Assembly (NCBI GenBank): GCA_000751295.2
Contig: CCMO02000001.1
Span: 2,095,501-2,159,500 of the forward strand
Source of the DNA: a bacterium YEK0313
Lineage (GTDB): Bacteria > Pseudomonadota > Alphaproteobacteria > Rhizobiales > Phreatobacteraceae
Reading direction: 5' to 3'
Length of the DNA: 64,000 bases
The notes under the pieces were generated by a model, which made no database searches, had not been told where the DNA came from, and saw nothing but the letters and a program-made list of their open reading frames with translations. This document shows, piece by piece, positions 15,967-24,866 of the stretch (its first letter is position 1; the number at the start of each line of letters is the position of its first letter). Made by a program: the position numbers and the translations under genes.

Positions 15967-17586
15967 ATGGATTTTCGACAACTTATTCGCGAAATGATCG
16001 GCAAGTCGGACCGGGGCATCGAACTCGGTGCGTCCTACGCGCCGATCCTGCCCAAGGCCCAGGGCTATGAGGTTCTGGTCGTCGATCATGCGGACCAGGA
16101 GAGCCTGCGCACGAAATATCGTCCGCACGGCGTCGATGTGGATCGGATCGAGCCCGTCGATGCCATCGACGACGGCGGCGAATTCAGCGACCTGCTCGAT
16201 GACGGCGAACGCTTCGACTACATCGTCGCGAGCCATGTCTTCGAACATCTGCCTGATCCCATCCATTTCCTGCAGCGCTGCGAAAGGGCGCTGAAGGACA
16301 CCGGCAGGCTCATTCTGCTCATTCCCGATCGCCGCTTCTGTTTCGACTATCTGAGGCCGGTCAGCACCCCCGGGCAGATGTTGCGCGCATTCCTTGCAGG
16401 GCAGCGGCGGCACGATCCCGGCGCGCTCTACGATCACTACGGGATGAACGCCACGCGCGATGGGGTGCAGGTCTGGGCCGGTCCCGACGGCGGCAATTTT
16501 GCCTTTTCCGGTACGCCGGCCGCGGGTTACGCCTTCGCTGTTCAGAATGCCGCCGACTATGTCGATTGCCATGCCTGGGTGTTCACACCGTCGAGCTGCC
16601 GGCTGATCTTCAGCGACTTCCGCGCGCTCGGTCTCATCGCGATGGGCGAAGCTTTTTTTCATCCGACGATCGGCTGCGAGTTCATGGTGGTGCTGCAGCG
16701 CTCGGCGTCGGGCGAGGTGCCGGAGCGCTCGGAGCTTGCCCGCTGCGCCCTGCTTGAAGCCGCCGAGGGCGGCGTCCATCTGCGCCCGCAGCCGGTGCCG
16801 GCGCCGCGTGATGCCGGCGTGCCGAAATATGTCCGCGGTGCCCCCCGGCCACAGACCATGGTCGACCTTTTCGCGGGATCCTGGGTCGGCGCCCTCCCGT
16901 CATCGGTCGGCGTCAGCGCTGGTGCGACCGCGCTTTACGACGATCACCGGATCAAATGGCTGACTGCCGAAATGGGCGGTGTCGAGGGCCTCGATATTCT
17001 GGAGCTCGGGCCGCTCGAAGCAAGCCACACCGCGATGCTGCTGGAGGCCGGCGCAAACAGCGTGCTGGCGGTAGAGGCGAACCGCGACGCCTTCCTGCGC
17101 TGCCTCGTCGTCAAGGAGCTCCGCGGGCTGCGCGATGCATCGTTCCTGCTGGGCGATTTTGTCGGCTTCCTGGAGGAAGATCGCCGGCATTGGCCGCTGA
17201 TCGTTGCCAGCGGCGTGCTCTATCACGCCGTCGATCCGCTGCGGCTGCTCGATCTGCTGGCGGAGCACACCGACGCCCTGTTCCTCTGGACCCATGTCGT
17301 CGACGATGCGGCCATGCCGGCAGGCGATCCGCGCCGCGCCCTGATCGCACGAACCGAAGAACGGGAATGGCGGGGCCGGCGGATCCCGCTTCATATCAGG
17401 CCTTATACCGACATGGCCGACCCGAAATTCTGCGGCGGGCCCGACGCCGAGCCGCGCTGGATGGCACGCGCCGACCTGCTGCAGGCTCTCGCGACGCTCG
17501 GCTTCGATGATCTCGCGATGGGCCCTGTCGATCCCGACCACCCGGCCGGGCCGGCCCTGACCATCCTGGCGCGCCGCAGGCGTTGA
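15967..17586 (+). CDS. Tandem two-domain SAM-dependent methyltransferase
   Basis: The 539-aa protein seems to contain two class I methyltransferase domains. The first has GIELGAS (17-23), VLVVDHAD and ASHVFEHLPDP (about 87-97). The second begins near 335 with LDILELGPLEASH, then VLAVEANRDAFLRC and PLIVASGVLYHAVDPLRLL. About 70 residues link them. Such fusions occur in glycan gene clusters, where they may methylate or cap sugars; here the substrate is inferred from neighbours only. It converges on the next methyltransferase gene with a gap of four bases. Confidence 0.8.
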   Translation: MDFRQLIREMIGKSDRGIELGASYAPILPKAQGYEVLVVDHADQESLRTKYRPHGVDVDRIEPVDAIDDGGEFSDLLDDGERFDYIVASHVFEHLPDPIHFLQRCERALKDTGRLILLIPDRRFCFDYLRPVSTPGQMLRAFLAGQRRHDPGALYDHYGMNATRDGVQVWAGPDGGNFAFSGTPAAGYAFAVQNAADYVDCHAWVFTPSSCRLIFSDFRALGLIAMGEAFFHPTIGCEFMVVLQRSASGEVPERSELARCALLEAAEGGVHLRPQPVPAPRDAGVPKYVRGAPRPQTMVDLFAGSWVGALPSSVGVSAGATALYDDHRIKWLTAEMGGVEGLDILELGPLEASHTAMLLEAGANSVLAVEANRDAFLRCLVVKELRGLRDASFLLGDFVGFLEEDRRHWPLIVASGVLYHAVDPLRLLDLLAEHTDALFLWTHVVDDAAMPAGDPRRALIARTEEREWRGRRIPLHIRPYTDMADPKFCGGPDAEPRWMARADLLQALATLGFDDLAMGPVDPDHPAGPALTILARRRR

Positions 17587-17590
17587 GCGG

Positions 17591-18550
17591 TCAGAACGGA
17601 TAGACGTCGTCGGCGATGTCGTCCGCCTCGACGGGCCAGTCCAGCTTGGTATCGGCGACCTTGCGAAAGATGACGGTCGACATCAGGGCGGTCGTGTGAA
17701 TTTCGCCGAAGACGCTGCCGCCGGTCAGGTTGCGGGCGACGACATAGGCGGTGGCGCCGTGGTCGGCTTCGACGATCTCAAATCCGGTTGCGCGGTTGAA
17801 CAGCGCCTTCCAGGCGTGTTTCGAAAAGCGGAAGTAGTCGCAGGGCTCCTCGTGCAGCGGCCAGGTCTGCGGCGCCATGATGAGACCGAGAGCGCCGACG
17901 CGGAGCAGCCGGTTGATCTCGATCACCGCCTTCCAGGGCATCAGCAGGTGCTCGAAGACCACGATCGACATCACCGCGTCGAAGCTGTTCCACGGCAGGA
18001 AGCGGCTTGCATGGTGGGCATCGCCGACGATGTCGACATTCGGGCCATCCATGATGTCGAAGCCGGTATAACGCCAGTCCGGCGGCAGCATCGACTTGTA
18101 GATCATGCCGGTCCTGGCGCGCGAGCCAACCTCCAGAAAGTGGCCCGGAGGACGCCGCGCAAGCTGTGCGAAGAAGCGGTTCAGGATGTCGTAGGACGGA
18201 TCGCTCCGATCTTTGGCCGCCGGCTGGATCGCCTGCGTTCCGCCGTCGGCGAAGCTTGCGACGAGCTGGGCGCCGAGAACCGGCTGGGGATCATGTCCGA
18301 CGTGGAAGGCCTGGTCGAAGCGGCAGGCCGCGGCGTGGCGACCATGGATGCGCGCGAGATCGGGGCTGGGCAGGCCGGACTGCGTGACCGGCAGGACCCG
18401 GCCGTCGGCGAGCCGGAGCACGAGGCTGGTGATCGGCCGGCCGCGGCTGAATGCATGGCCGGCCATGTGCAGGACGCCATGGAAGAACGAATAGCGATCG
18501 ATGGCCGCGACCAGATCCGTGCCGGCCGCCTGGGGCGAAAGGAGCAGCAC
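17591..18550 (-). CDS. SAM-dependent methyltransferase (type 11-like)
   Basis: The 319-aa protein has an N-terminal region of about 120 residues without a recognised domain (starts MLLLSPQAAGTDLVAAIDRY). A class I methyltransferase core follows: HFLEVGSRARTG (138-148), YTGFDIMDGPNVDIVGDAHH, VMSIVVFEHLLMPWKAV and LMAPQTWPLHEEPCDYFRFS. The core resembles methyltransferases of lipopolysaccharide and cell-wall clusters. It lies between glycan genes and shares strand with the rfb genes, though 149 bases separate it from the nearest. Confidence 0.8.
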   Translation of the reverse strand: MLLLSPQAAGTDLVAAIDRYSFFHGVLHMAGHAFSRGRPITSLVLRLADGRVLPVTQSGLPSPDLARIHGRHAAACRFDQAFHVGHDPQPVLGAQLVASFADGGTQAIQPAAKDRSDPSYDILNRFFAQLARRPPGHFLEVGSRARTGMIYKSMLPPDWRYTGFDIMDGPNVDIVGDAHHASRFLPWNSFDAVMSIVVFEHLLMPWKAVIEINRLLRVGALGLIMAPQTWPLHEEPCDYFRFSKHAWKALFNRATGFEIVEADHGATAYVVARNLTGGSVFGEIHTTALMSTVIFRKVADTKLDWPVEADDIADDVYPF

Positions 18551-18699
18551 GGTCGTACCTCCGCCGCAGGAGTTGCGATCGGGCCGTGGCTGGGCCCGCG
18601 CGGCGAGCTGTCACGACTTGCCGCTGCATCGAATGCCTAACCGATACCGATGCGGGAAACAATGTGGGGTTGTCGGCCGGCAGCCGGCCACTACGGGCG

Positions 18700-19632
18700 C
18701 TATCGCGTCGCGACCAGTCGGAACAGCCGCCGTGCCAGCCGCCAGAGCGGGTAGGGCAGGCGTGCCGATGCGTGATGCGCGGCAACGAGCAGCCAGCGAT
18801 GCCGGCGCAGCAGGGCTGAGACCGGGCTGGTGAAAGGATTGTCCTTGTTGGCCTCGGCCTGTGCTATCGCGGCAAGGCTGGCCTTGTCTGGCAATGGCGC
18901 GGCGCCTTCGCCCAGCACACGCAGAACCGGTACCGCATCCATCGACGCGGCGACGAAGCCGGCATGTTCGACAGCCGCGGCGAACAGGCGCTCGGCGGCA
19001 TGCGCGGCGGTGCCGTCGGTCTGGCGGCGCTCCGCTTCGAACAGGTCGTCGAGATCGCGAAAGCGCGCGAGGGCCGCGCGGCGGAACCAGAACATCGTGC
19101 CCGCGGCGAAGAAGAGCTTCTCGATCGCGGCAAGGTCGCCGCTCAGGCCGATCCGCGGCGCGAGCGCGGCCAGGGCGGGGCCATTGAGGCCGATGCGCCG
19201 GTCGAGCGGCAGGAGGTGGGCGGCCGGCGCCATCAGCCCGAGCACCGGCAGGCGTTCCATCAGGGCAAGCGCATCCGGGTTGCCGTCGCCGGCCAGCAGT
19301 GACCGGGTCAGGAAGCGCCGCCAGTCATCGCCCGAGTCGTGATGCTCGGAATGCTTGGTGTGCAGCTTCAGGCCGATGTCGAAGGTCAGGTCGAGCCGAT
19401 TCAGCGCGATGAGGAAGGGCAGCACGTCGCGGCCGCGGTTTTCGACCTGGATCTCGTGCACGAAGCAGAGATGGGGCGTCTGAGGCCGCACGAGCGACGT
19501 CGTCCTGCAAGACGCCGTGAGCACCAGCCCGAACGGCCGGTCGAAGGCGGCGGCAAGGTCCGCCGCCATCTCCCGCCAGATATCCGGATAGTGGACGTGA
19601 ACGAAAACGACGGGAGGAAGCGGCGAGGTCAC
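18700..19632 (-). CDS. RgpF-like rhamnan synthesis protein
   Basis: The 310-aa protein starts at a GTG overlapping the rfbD stop (GTGA). It has clear RgpF motifs: VVFVHVHYPDIWREM at the start, ENRGRDVLPFLIALN (64-78) and KLHTKHSEHHDSGDDWRRFL (about 89-108), then a conserved AAGTMFWFRRAAL. The C-terminal 60 residues are basic. It is last in the operon rfbC-rfbB-rfbD-rgpF, which strongly suggests that it uses or processes dTDP-rhamnose-derived glycan. Confidence 0.85.
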   Translation of the reverse strand: MTSPLPPVVFVHVHYPDIWREMAADLAAAFDRPFGLVLTASCRTTSLVRPQTPHLCFVHEIQVENRGRDVLPFLIALNRLDLTFDIGLKLHTKHSEHHDSGDDWRRFLTRSLLAGDGNPDALALMERLPVLGLMAPAAHLLPLDRRIGLNGPALAALAPRIGLSGDLAAIEKLFFAAGTMFWFRRAALARFRDLDDLFEAERRQTDGTAAHAAERLFAAAVEHAGFVAASMDAVPVLRVLGEGAAPLPDKASLAAIAQAEANKDNPFTSPVSALLRRHRWLLVAAHHASARLPYPLWRLARRLFRLVATR

Positions 19633-20537
19633 GGCGCTCCCTTGTTCAGAACGTCGAGGCAGCGGGCGACGCCGCTCGTCCAGTGGGGCAGGGCGTGGCC
19701 GAACGTCATGCGGAAACGACCGGCATCGAGACGGGAATTGGCCGGCCGGCGGGCCGGGGTCGGATAATCGGCTGTGCCGATCGGCTCAACATGCGCCGAC
19801 GGGCCGCCGCGCGCCGCCGACTGGCGGAAGATCTCGCCGGCAAAGTCCGCCCAGCTCGTCTCGCCGGTGCCGGCGACATGGAACAGGCCACGCCAGTCCT
19901 CGGCCTCCGGCGCGGCCGACATCGCGCGGGCGGCAACGAGAATGGCTTCGGCGAGGTCGCTGGCCTGGGTCGGCGTTCCCCGCTGGTCAGCCACGACCCG
20001 CAGGGTGTCTTGCTCGCGGGCGAGGCGCAGCATGGTCGTCAGGAAATTCGTCCCGTGGGCGCCGTAGACCCAGGCTGTCCGCAGAATGGCATGAGCCGGG
20101 TTGGCCGCCGCGACGGCAAGCTCGCCGGCATGCTTCGACCGCCCATAGACGTTGAGCGGCGCGACAGGGTCGGTCTCGCGATAGGCTCCATCCTTGTCGC
20201 CGGCGAAGACGTAGTCCGTCGACAGGTGAAGGACCGGCAGGGCGGCGGCTTCGGCCGCCGCGGCGACATGGCCGGCGCCGTCGGCATTGACCGCAAAGGC
20301 GAGGGCGCTTTCGGTTTCCGCCTTGTCGACGGCCGTGTAGGCCGCGGCGTTCACGACGATGTCGGGCCGGTTGGCGGCGATCGCGCGGTCGAGCGAGGCC
20401 CTGTCACGGATGTCGATGTCGGGCCGGCCGAGCGCCACGATCGTGACGTCCGCGCGGACGAGGCCGGCGAGGGCCTGCGCGACCTGGCCCTGGCGGCCTG
20501 TGACCAGCAGCTTCACCCCAGCAGCACTCCGCTCCAT
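19629..20537 (-). CDS. rfbD: dTDP-4-dehydrorhamnose reductase
   Basis: RfbD catalyses the last step of dTDP-L-rhamnose synthesis, NAD(P)H reduction of dTDP-4-dehydro-L-rhamnose. The N-terminal Rossmann motif is LLVTGRQGQVAQAL. NAAAYTAVDKAE, LSTDYVFAG, YGRSKHAGE (YxxxK) and RTAWVYGAHG follow, then QRGTPTQASDLAEA. The start is uncertain. I take the ATG at 20537 (302 aa, family length). The ATG at 20609 overlaps the rfbB stop and would add 24 residues, and a GTG at 20516 would shorten it. It is coupled to rfbB upstream and rgpF downstream. Confidence 0.92.
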   Translation of the reverse strand: MERSAAGVKLLVTGRQGQVAQALAGLVRADVTIVALGRPDIDIRDRASLDRAIAANRPDIVVNAAAYTAVDKAETESALAFAVNADGAGHVAAAAEAAALPVLHLSTDYVFAGDKDGAYRETDPVAPLNVYGRSKHAGELAVAAANPAHAILRTAWVYGAHGTNFLTTMLRLAREQDTLRVVADQRGTPTQASDLAEAILVAARAMSAAPEAEDWRGLFHVAGTGETSWADFAGEIFRQSAARGGPSAHVEPIGTADYPTPARRPANSRLDAGRFRMTFGHALPHWTSGVARCLDVLNKGAP

Positions 20538-20608
20538 GGTGGTCCGTGTTCCGGCCTGCACGCCATGCACTGCCGACCTGATTCTCGGGGCTTCGTCCGC
20601 TGCGGCCA

Positions 20609-21664
20609 TCACGAGGCAAGGCCGAGCCGCTCGCCTGCGTAATGTCTGTCGCGGATCGGCCGCCACCAGGCCTCGTTGTCGATGTACCAGCGCACGGTCT
20701 TTTCAAGGCCACTCTCGAAGCTTTCCCGGGCCCGCCAACCGAGCTCGGTTTCGAGCCGCGTCGCATCGACCGCATAGCGCAGGTCGTGGCCTGGCCGATC
20801 GGCGACGAAGCTGATCAGCCGGCGCCTGCTGCCCGCGCCGTCGGGCATCAGGCGGTCGAGATGGTCGCAGATCGTCTCGACGACGCTCAGGTTGGAGCGC
20901 TCGCTGCGGCCGCCGACATTGTAGCTCAGCCCCGGCTCGCCCCGCGTCGCGATCAGGATCAGGGCGCGCACATGGTCCTCGACGTGCAGCCAGTCGCGCA
21001 CATTGGCGCCGCGGCCGTAGACGGGCAGGTGCATCCCCGCGAGGCCGTTGAGGATCATCAGCGGGATCAGCTTTTCGGGAAACTGGAAAGGCCCGTAATT
21101 GTTGGAGGCGTTGGAGACGATGACGGGCAGGCCATAGGTGCGCTGCCAGGCGACGGCGAGATGGTCGGCCGCCGCCTTCGAGGCGGAATAGGGCGAGGAC
21201 GGCGCATAGGGACTCCGCTCGGAAAACTGCGAGCCGTCGAATGGCAGGTCGCCATAGACCTCGTCGGTCGAGACATGGTGGAAGCGGAACCGCTCCCTGC
21301 GGCCGGCCGGCAATGCGCCCCAATAGGCACGCGTCGCTTCGAGGAGATGGTAGGTGCCGACAATATTGGTTGCGATGAACGCGCCGGCATGGTCGATCGA
21401 GCGGTCGACATGGCTTTCCGCGGCGAGGTTCATGACGATGTCGATCCGTTCCGCGACAAGGAGATCCCGCACCAGGGCGTGATCGGCAATGTCGCCACAC
21501 ACGAAGCGGTAGCGCGGATGGGGCTCGACGGCGGCGAGCGCGCCGGGGGCGGCGGCGTAGGTGAGTTTGTCGAGATTGACCACCCGGTGGTCCGTCTCGG
21601 CAATCAGATGGCGGCAGAGCGCCGAGCCGATGAAACCTGCTCCTCCCGTGACGAGGATGTTCAT
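20609..21664 (-). CDS. rfbB: dTDP-glucose 4,6-dehydratase
   Basis: RfbB is the second enzyme of dTDP-L-rhamnose synthesis, converting dTDP-glucose to the 4-keto-6-deoxy sugar with bound NAD. The 351-aa protein begins MNILVTGGAGFIGSALCRHL. It has NLAAESHVDRSID, HVSTDEVYGDL (catalytic Asp/Glu), YSASKAAADHL (catalytic Tyr and Lys) and SNASNNYGPFQFPEKLIP. The ATG overlaps the rfbC stop as ATGA. Full length and all key residues look intact. Confidence 0.96.
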   Translation of the reverse strand: MNILVTGGAGFIGSALCRHLIAETDHRVVNLDKLTYAAAPGALAAVEPHPRYRFVCGDIADHALVRDLLVAERIDIVMNLAAESHVDRSIDHAGAFIATNIVGTYHLLEATRAYWGALPAGRRERFRFHHVSTDEVYGDLPFDGSQFSERSPYAPSSPYSASKAAADHLAVAWQRTYGLPVIVSNASNNYGPFQFPEKLIPLMILNGLAGMHLPVYGRGANVRDWLHVEDHVRALILIATRGEPGLSYNVGGRSERSNLSVVETICDHLDRLMPDGAGSRRRLISFVADRPGHDLRYAVDATRLETELGWRARESFESGLEKTVRWYIDNEAWWRPIRDRHYAGERLGLAS

Positions 21665-22236
21665 GGCGCCGCCCCGGCAAAGGAGAAGGGCGTGCCTGTC
21701 GCGGCGAAGCCGGGAGCGGCCTCGTCCTTCGGCGACAATTGCGGTGTGGTGCCGTCGAGCGGCCAGGCGATGCCGAACACCGGATCGTCATAGCGGATCG
21801 TCCGGTCGTGTGCAGCCGAATAGGGGGCGGAGACCTTGTAGAAGATCTCGGTGTCGGGCTCGAGCGTCAGGATGCCGTGGGCGAAGCCGATCGGTATGAG
21901 GATCTGGTTGAACGCTTCGGCCGAGAGTTCGAGGCTCACCCATCGGCCGAATGTCGGCGATCCCGCGCGGATGTCGACGGCGACATCGAAGGCGCGGCCG
22001 CGCAGCACGCGGACGAGCTTGGCCTGGTCGAAGGGCGGCGCCTGATAGTGCAGGCCACGCAGGGTCAGCGGCGCCTGCGAGAAGGACTGGTTGTCCTGCA
22101 CCCAGGTGCTGTCGATCCCGGCGGCGGCAAAGCGCGCCTGATTGAATGTCTCCGAGAAGAAGCCGCGGTCGTCGCCGATTCTCCGGGGCCTCAGCTCCAG
22201 GACGTCGGCGATGGGTAGATTGCGAACCTCGAGCAT
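21661..22236 (-). CDS. rfbC: dTDP-4-dehydrorhamnose 3,5-epimerase
   Basis: RfbC is the third dTDP-rhamnose enzyme, a cupin epimerase. The 191-aa protein has DDRGFFSETFNQARF, QDNQSFSQAPLTLRGLHYQ (catalytic His in LRGLHYQ), DVAVDIRAGSPTFGRWV and IGFAHGILTL with EIFYKVSAPYS. It is the first gene of the rfbC-rfbB-rfbD-rgpF operon. The first-step gene, rfbA (glucose-1-phosphate thymidylyltransferase), is absent from this window. Confidence 0.95.
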   Translation of the reverse strand: MLEVRNLPIADVLELRPRRIGDDRGFFSETFNQARFAAAGIDSTWVQDNQSFSQAPLTLRGLHYQAPPFDQAKLVRVLRGRAFDVAVDIRAGSPTFGRWVSLELSAEAFNQILIPIGFAHGILTLEPDTEIFYKVSAPYSAAHDRTIRYDDPVFGIAWPLDGTTPQLSPKDEAAPGFAATGTPFSFAGAAP

Positions 22237-22399
22237 GCCGGTGCCGATCCCATTCTCCCCCAGAGGTCATCAACGTTCTGATCCGACTTTCCGATCCGTG
22301 CAACTCTTGGCTGCGTCGGCAGAGAATTGTGCTGGTATCGAACGGGGCCTGCGCAGAATGCGAAGCCGATGGCGTGGGGAAGCGCTAGGCGAGCCGGTT

Positions 22400-22427
22400 G
22401 CGGAAGCCGGATCTTATCGGCTTCCGC
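22400..22427. terminator. Strong hairpin 3' of the glutathione transferase gene
   Basis: The perfect 10-bp stem GCGGAAGCCG / CGGCTTCCGC has an eight-base loop, 17 bases beyond the GST stop. On the plus strand it is followed by TCGTTT. On the minus strand no U-run follows, so termination of the GST transcript would rely on the stem. Confidence 0.6.
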
Positions 22428-22444
22428 TCGTTTGAACCCTGTGG

Positions 22445-23155
22445 TCAGGCTGCAAGCTTCAGGATGTGCGCGTCATGGACGACAAGGAAGTCGCGCAGCC
22501 TTGCACCATAGTCGGCGCCGACCGCCGCCTTGACGCTCGAGCGCGCGGCCAGCGCACGGCGCCAGGCGGCAAGCTTCGGCTTGCCGGTGAGGATGGCCGT
22601 GTCCGTGATCGTGTCGAACAGGTCGAAATAGCGGAAGATCGGCGCGAACACGGCATCGACGAGGCTGAAGGCCGGGCCCGAAAAGAACGGACCGGCGCCG
22701 AGCTGCTCTTCAACACGTGCGAACTTGTCGCGCAGCGCGACCGCCTTGGCCTGATAGGTTGCGGCATCCCTGGCGGTCTCGAAGCCCCAGAGATCGGCAA
22801 GGATCGACGAGCCGAACTCCATCCAGCCCCGATGCCTTGCGCGCTCCAGGGCATCGGGTGGGTGCAGGCGACGGCCGGACTGGCTCTCCTCCAGATATTC
22901 ACAGATGACGGCGCTCTCGAACAGCACCGTCTCGGCACCGTCGTCGTCGCGGACGATCAGCAGCGGCACCTTGCCGAGCGGCGAGATCGCCTTGAACCAG
23001 TCCGGCTTGTCGGCGAGATCGATCGTGCGCCGCTCGAAGGCGACGCCCTTTTCCGCGAGCGCGATCGCGGCCCGCTGGACATAGGGGCAGAGGTGATGGC
23101 TGACGAGCACGAGCCTTGCTGTGCCGGCGGTCGCCGTCGGTTGGTCGGGGATCAT
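22445..23155 (-). CDS. Glutathione S-transferase family protein
   Basis: The 236-aa protein is read from the ATG at 23155, preceded by AGGAG; the longer open frame is a shadow of the LysR gene. The N-terminal thioredoxin-like domain has HHLCPYVQRAAIALAEKG with a cysteine at 23, then ISPLGKVPLLIV and ETVLFESAVICEYLEE, the glutathione-binding SNAIL/TRAIL position. An alpha-helical C-terminal domain follows. The Cys suggests an omega- or beta-like class. It is divergent from the LysR regulator, which is probably its regulator. Confidence 0.9.
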   Translation of the reverse strand: MIPDQPTATAGTARLVLVSHHLCPYVQRAAIALAEKGVAFERRTIDLADKPDWFKAISPLGKVPLLIVRDDDGAETVLFESAVICEYLEESQSGRRLHPPDALERARHRGWMEFGSSILADLWGFETARDAATYQAKAVALRDKFARVEEQLGAGPFFSGPAFSLVDAVFAPIFRYFDLFDTITDTAILTGKPKLAAWRRALAARSSVKAAVGADYGARLRDFLVVHDAHILKLAA

Positions 23156-23176
23156 GCGGCTCTCCTGGTTGCGTTC

Positions 23177-23254
23177 ATTGGATGATGCCAATCTAGGTCC
23201 GGCGCGTCCGCAATGCTCATTGGGCAAATGCCAATGATGCTTGCGCTGTTGCAA
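23177..23254. promoter_or_regulatory. GST-LysR divergent control region with repeated ATTGG/CCAAT dyads
   Basis: Two inverted repeats share arms: ATTGG-N6-CCAAT at 23177-23192 and ATTGG-N7-CCAAT at 23219-23235. The second overlaps CAATG-CT-CATTG (23211-23222), and TTGC-N6-GCAA follows at 23241-23254. The series spans 78 of the 123 bases between the two divergent starts. This is the usual arrangement for a LysR regulator binding several sites. Confidence 0.6.
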
Positions 23255-23278
23255 GTCGTTGGATGATATGAACAGGCG

Positions 23279-24199
23279 ATGGAAGACTGGAATGAACTGC
23301 GCCTCGTTCTCGCCCTGCAGCGCGCCGGAAGCCTGACGGCCGCCGCGCAGGCGCTCGGCATCGACCATTCCACCGCCTTCCGCCGCCTGAAGGCGCTGGA
23401 AACCCGGCTTGGCGTCCGTCTGTTCGAGCGTCTTCCCGGTGGCGTCTATGCGCCGACCGCCGCGGGGCAGCGCATGGCACTGGGCGCGGAACGGATGGAG
23501 GATGAGGTCCTGGCGCTCGATCGCGACCTGTCCGGGCGCGATCACCGGCTGGCCGGCCGTCTGCGCGTCACCTGTTCGGAAACGCTCGCCTACAGCCGTC
23601 TGACCGGCCATCTCGCGGCCTTTCGCGCGGTTCATCCGGGCATCGTGGTCGAACTCGTCATCGACAACCGCGTGCTCAGCCTGTCGCGCCGCGAGGCCGA
23701 CATCGCCCTGCGGCCGATCCGGCCGAAGGAGGGCGACCTCTGGGGACGCAAGCTGGCCGACGTGGCCTGGGCGATCTATGGGGCGCCGGCCTATCTCGAC
23801 CGCGCCGCGGACAGGCTCGACGATCGCGCCGATCTGTCGCTGGAGACGCTGGTCGGCTGGGAGGAGACCGCCACGGGCATCGGCGCGGCCGACTGGCTTG
23901 GCCGGACCGTGCCGGCGGAGGCCTTCGTCTACCGCACCAACAGCCTCGTCAATCAGTTCACCGCGGCCCGGGCCGGGATCGGCCTCGCGCTTCTGCCCTG
24001 CTATCTCGGCGACGCCGCGCCGGATCTCGTGCGGGCGCTGCCAGCGCCGATCGCCGATCTTGCCGGCGAGCTCTGGATCGTCACCCATGCCGACTTGAAG
24101 GCGACCGCACGCGTGCGCGCCTTCTTCGACGAGGTCGGCGAGCGCCTGGCCCGCGAGCGCGACCTGTTCGAGGGCCGTGCGGGGCGCGTCCGCGCTTAG
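23279..24199 (+). CDS. LysR-family transcriptional regulator
   Basis: The 306-aa regulator has an N-terminal winged helix (residues 1-60: LRLVLALQRAGSLTAAAQAL, DHSTAFRRLKALETRLGVRL). A two-lobed periplasmic-binding-like effector domain starts near 90 (LRVTCSETLAYSRLTGHLAA, then LVNQFTAARAGIGLALLPCY). The sequence DHSTAFRRLK is typical of LysR proteins that control glutathione transferase or antioxidant genes, though the ligand is unknown. It overlaps the end of the convergent PAS gene by four bases. Confidence 0.93.
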   Translation: MEDWNELRLVLALQRAGSLTAAAQALGIDHSTAFRRLKALETRLGVRLFERLPGGVYAPTAAGQRMALGAERMEDEVLALDRDLSGRDHRLAGRLRVTCSETLAYSRLTGHLAAFRAVHPGIVVELVIDNRVLSLSRREADIALRPIRPKEGDLWGRKLADVAWAIYGAPAYLDRAADRLDDRADLSLETLVGWEETATGIGAADWLGRTVPAEAFVYRTNSLVNQFTAARAGIGLALLPCYLGDAAPDLVRALPAPIADLAGELWIVTHADLKATARVRAFFDEVGERLARERDLFEGRAGRVRA

Positions 24200-24669
24200 C
24201 GTGCGGCTGCCGCAGCCTGCCGCAGCGCCTTGAGTTCGGAGAAGCGGGCCGTTGCGTCCCTCAGGATCGCCGCCGTCCCGGACGGGGCGCCGTTCCGGTC
24301 GCGTAGCAGGACGATCGAGAATTCCACCGAAATCCGCCGTCCATCCCGCGTCATCGCCGGCACGGAGAGGAGATCTCCCGCGCCGTACCGTGTCGTGCCG
24401 GTCGCCATGGTCTGCACATAGCCCGCGCCGTGGCGCGCGCGCAGCGCCTCGGGGATGATCAGATCGAGCGGCTGGCCGATGGCCTCGGCGGCGGCGAAGC
24501 CGAAAATGCGCTCTGCGCCCGGATTCCAGAAGCGGATGATGCCGTCCCGGTCGGCGGCCAGAATGGCATCGGTCGATTGGTTGAAGAGCGCTTCGGCGAG
24601 GCTGTCGAGGCCGTCCAAGTCATCCTCCTGCTCATGGACCGCGGCAGTGTCGATCGTCTCATCCGCCAT
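24196..24669 (-). CDS. PAS-domain protein without output domain
   Basis: The 157-aa protein starts at the ATG at 24669 (MADETIDTAAVHEQEDDLDG); an ATG at 24723 is possible but less typical. It is almost entirely one PAS domain: LFNQSTDAILAADRDGIIRF, WNPGAERIFGF, GQPLDLIIPEALRARHGAGY and DGRRISVEFSIVLLRDRNGA, with a short ISE-like C-terminal helix. No kinase, GGDEF or HTH domain follows. It may deliver a signal by protein contact. The divergent response regulator lacks a kinase partner, so a link is possible but unproven. Confidence 0.85.
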   Translation of the reverse strand: MADETIDTAAVHEQEDDLDGLDSLAEALFNQSTDAILAADRDGIIRFWNPGAERIFGFAAAEAIGQPLDLIIPEALRARHGAGYVQTMATGTTRYGAGDLLSVPAMTRDGRRISVEFSIVLLRDRNGAPSGTAAILRDATARFSELKALRQAAAAAR

Positions 24670-24866
24670 TGCGGCAGGCAACCGCTGCCCCGCCGATGCA
24701 TCCCCGCGGGATGACCTGCCCATGCGAGCTATGCAGAGACGGTGGATCCCAGGGGCGCGGTCTGCTGCCTGTCATGCCCCTCGCCTCACCCGCGGAGGCC
24801 GTCAGGCCTTCGCAAGGCGGAAAGGTCCATAGCGGCCGCGCGTGCGATCGGGACGGGAGGTGGACC

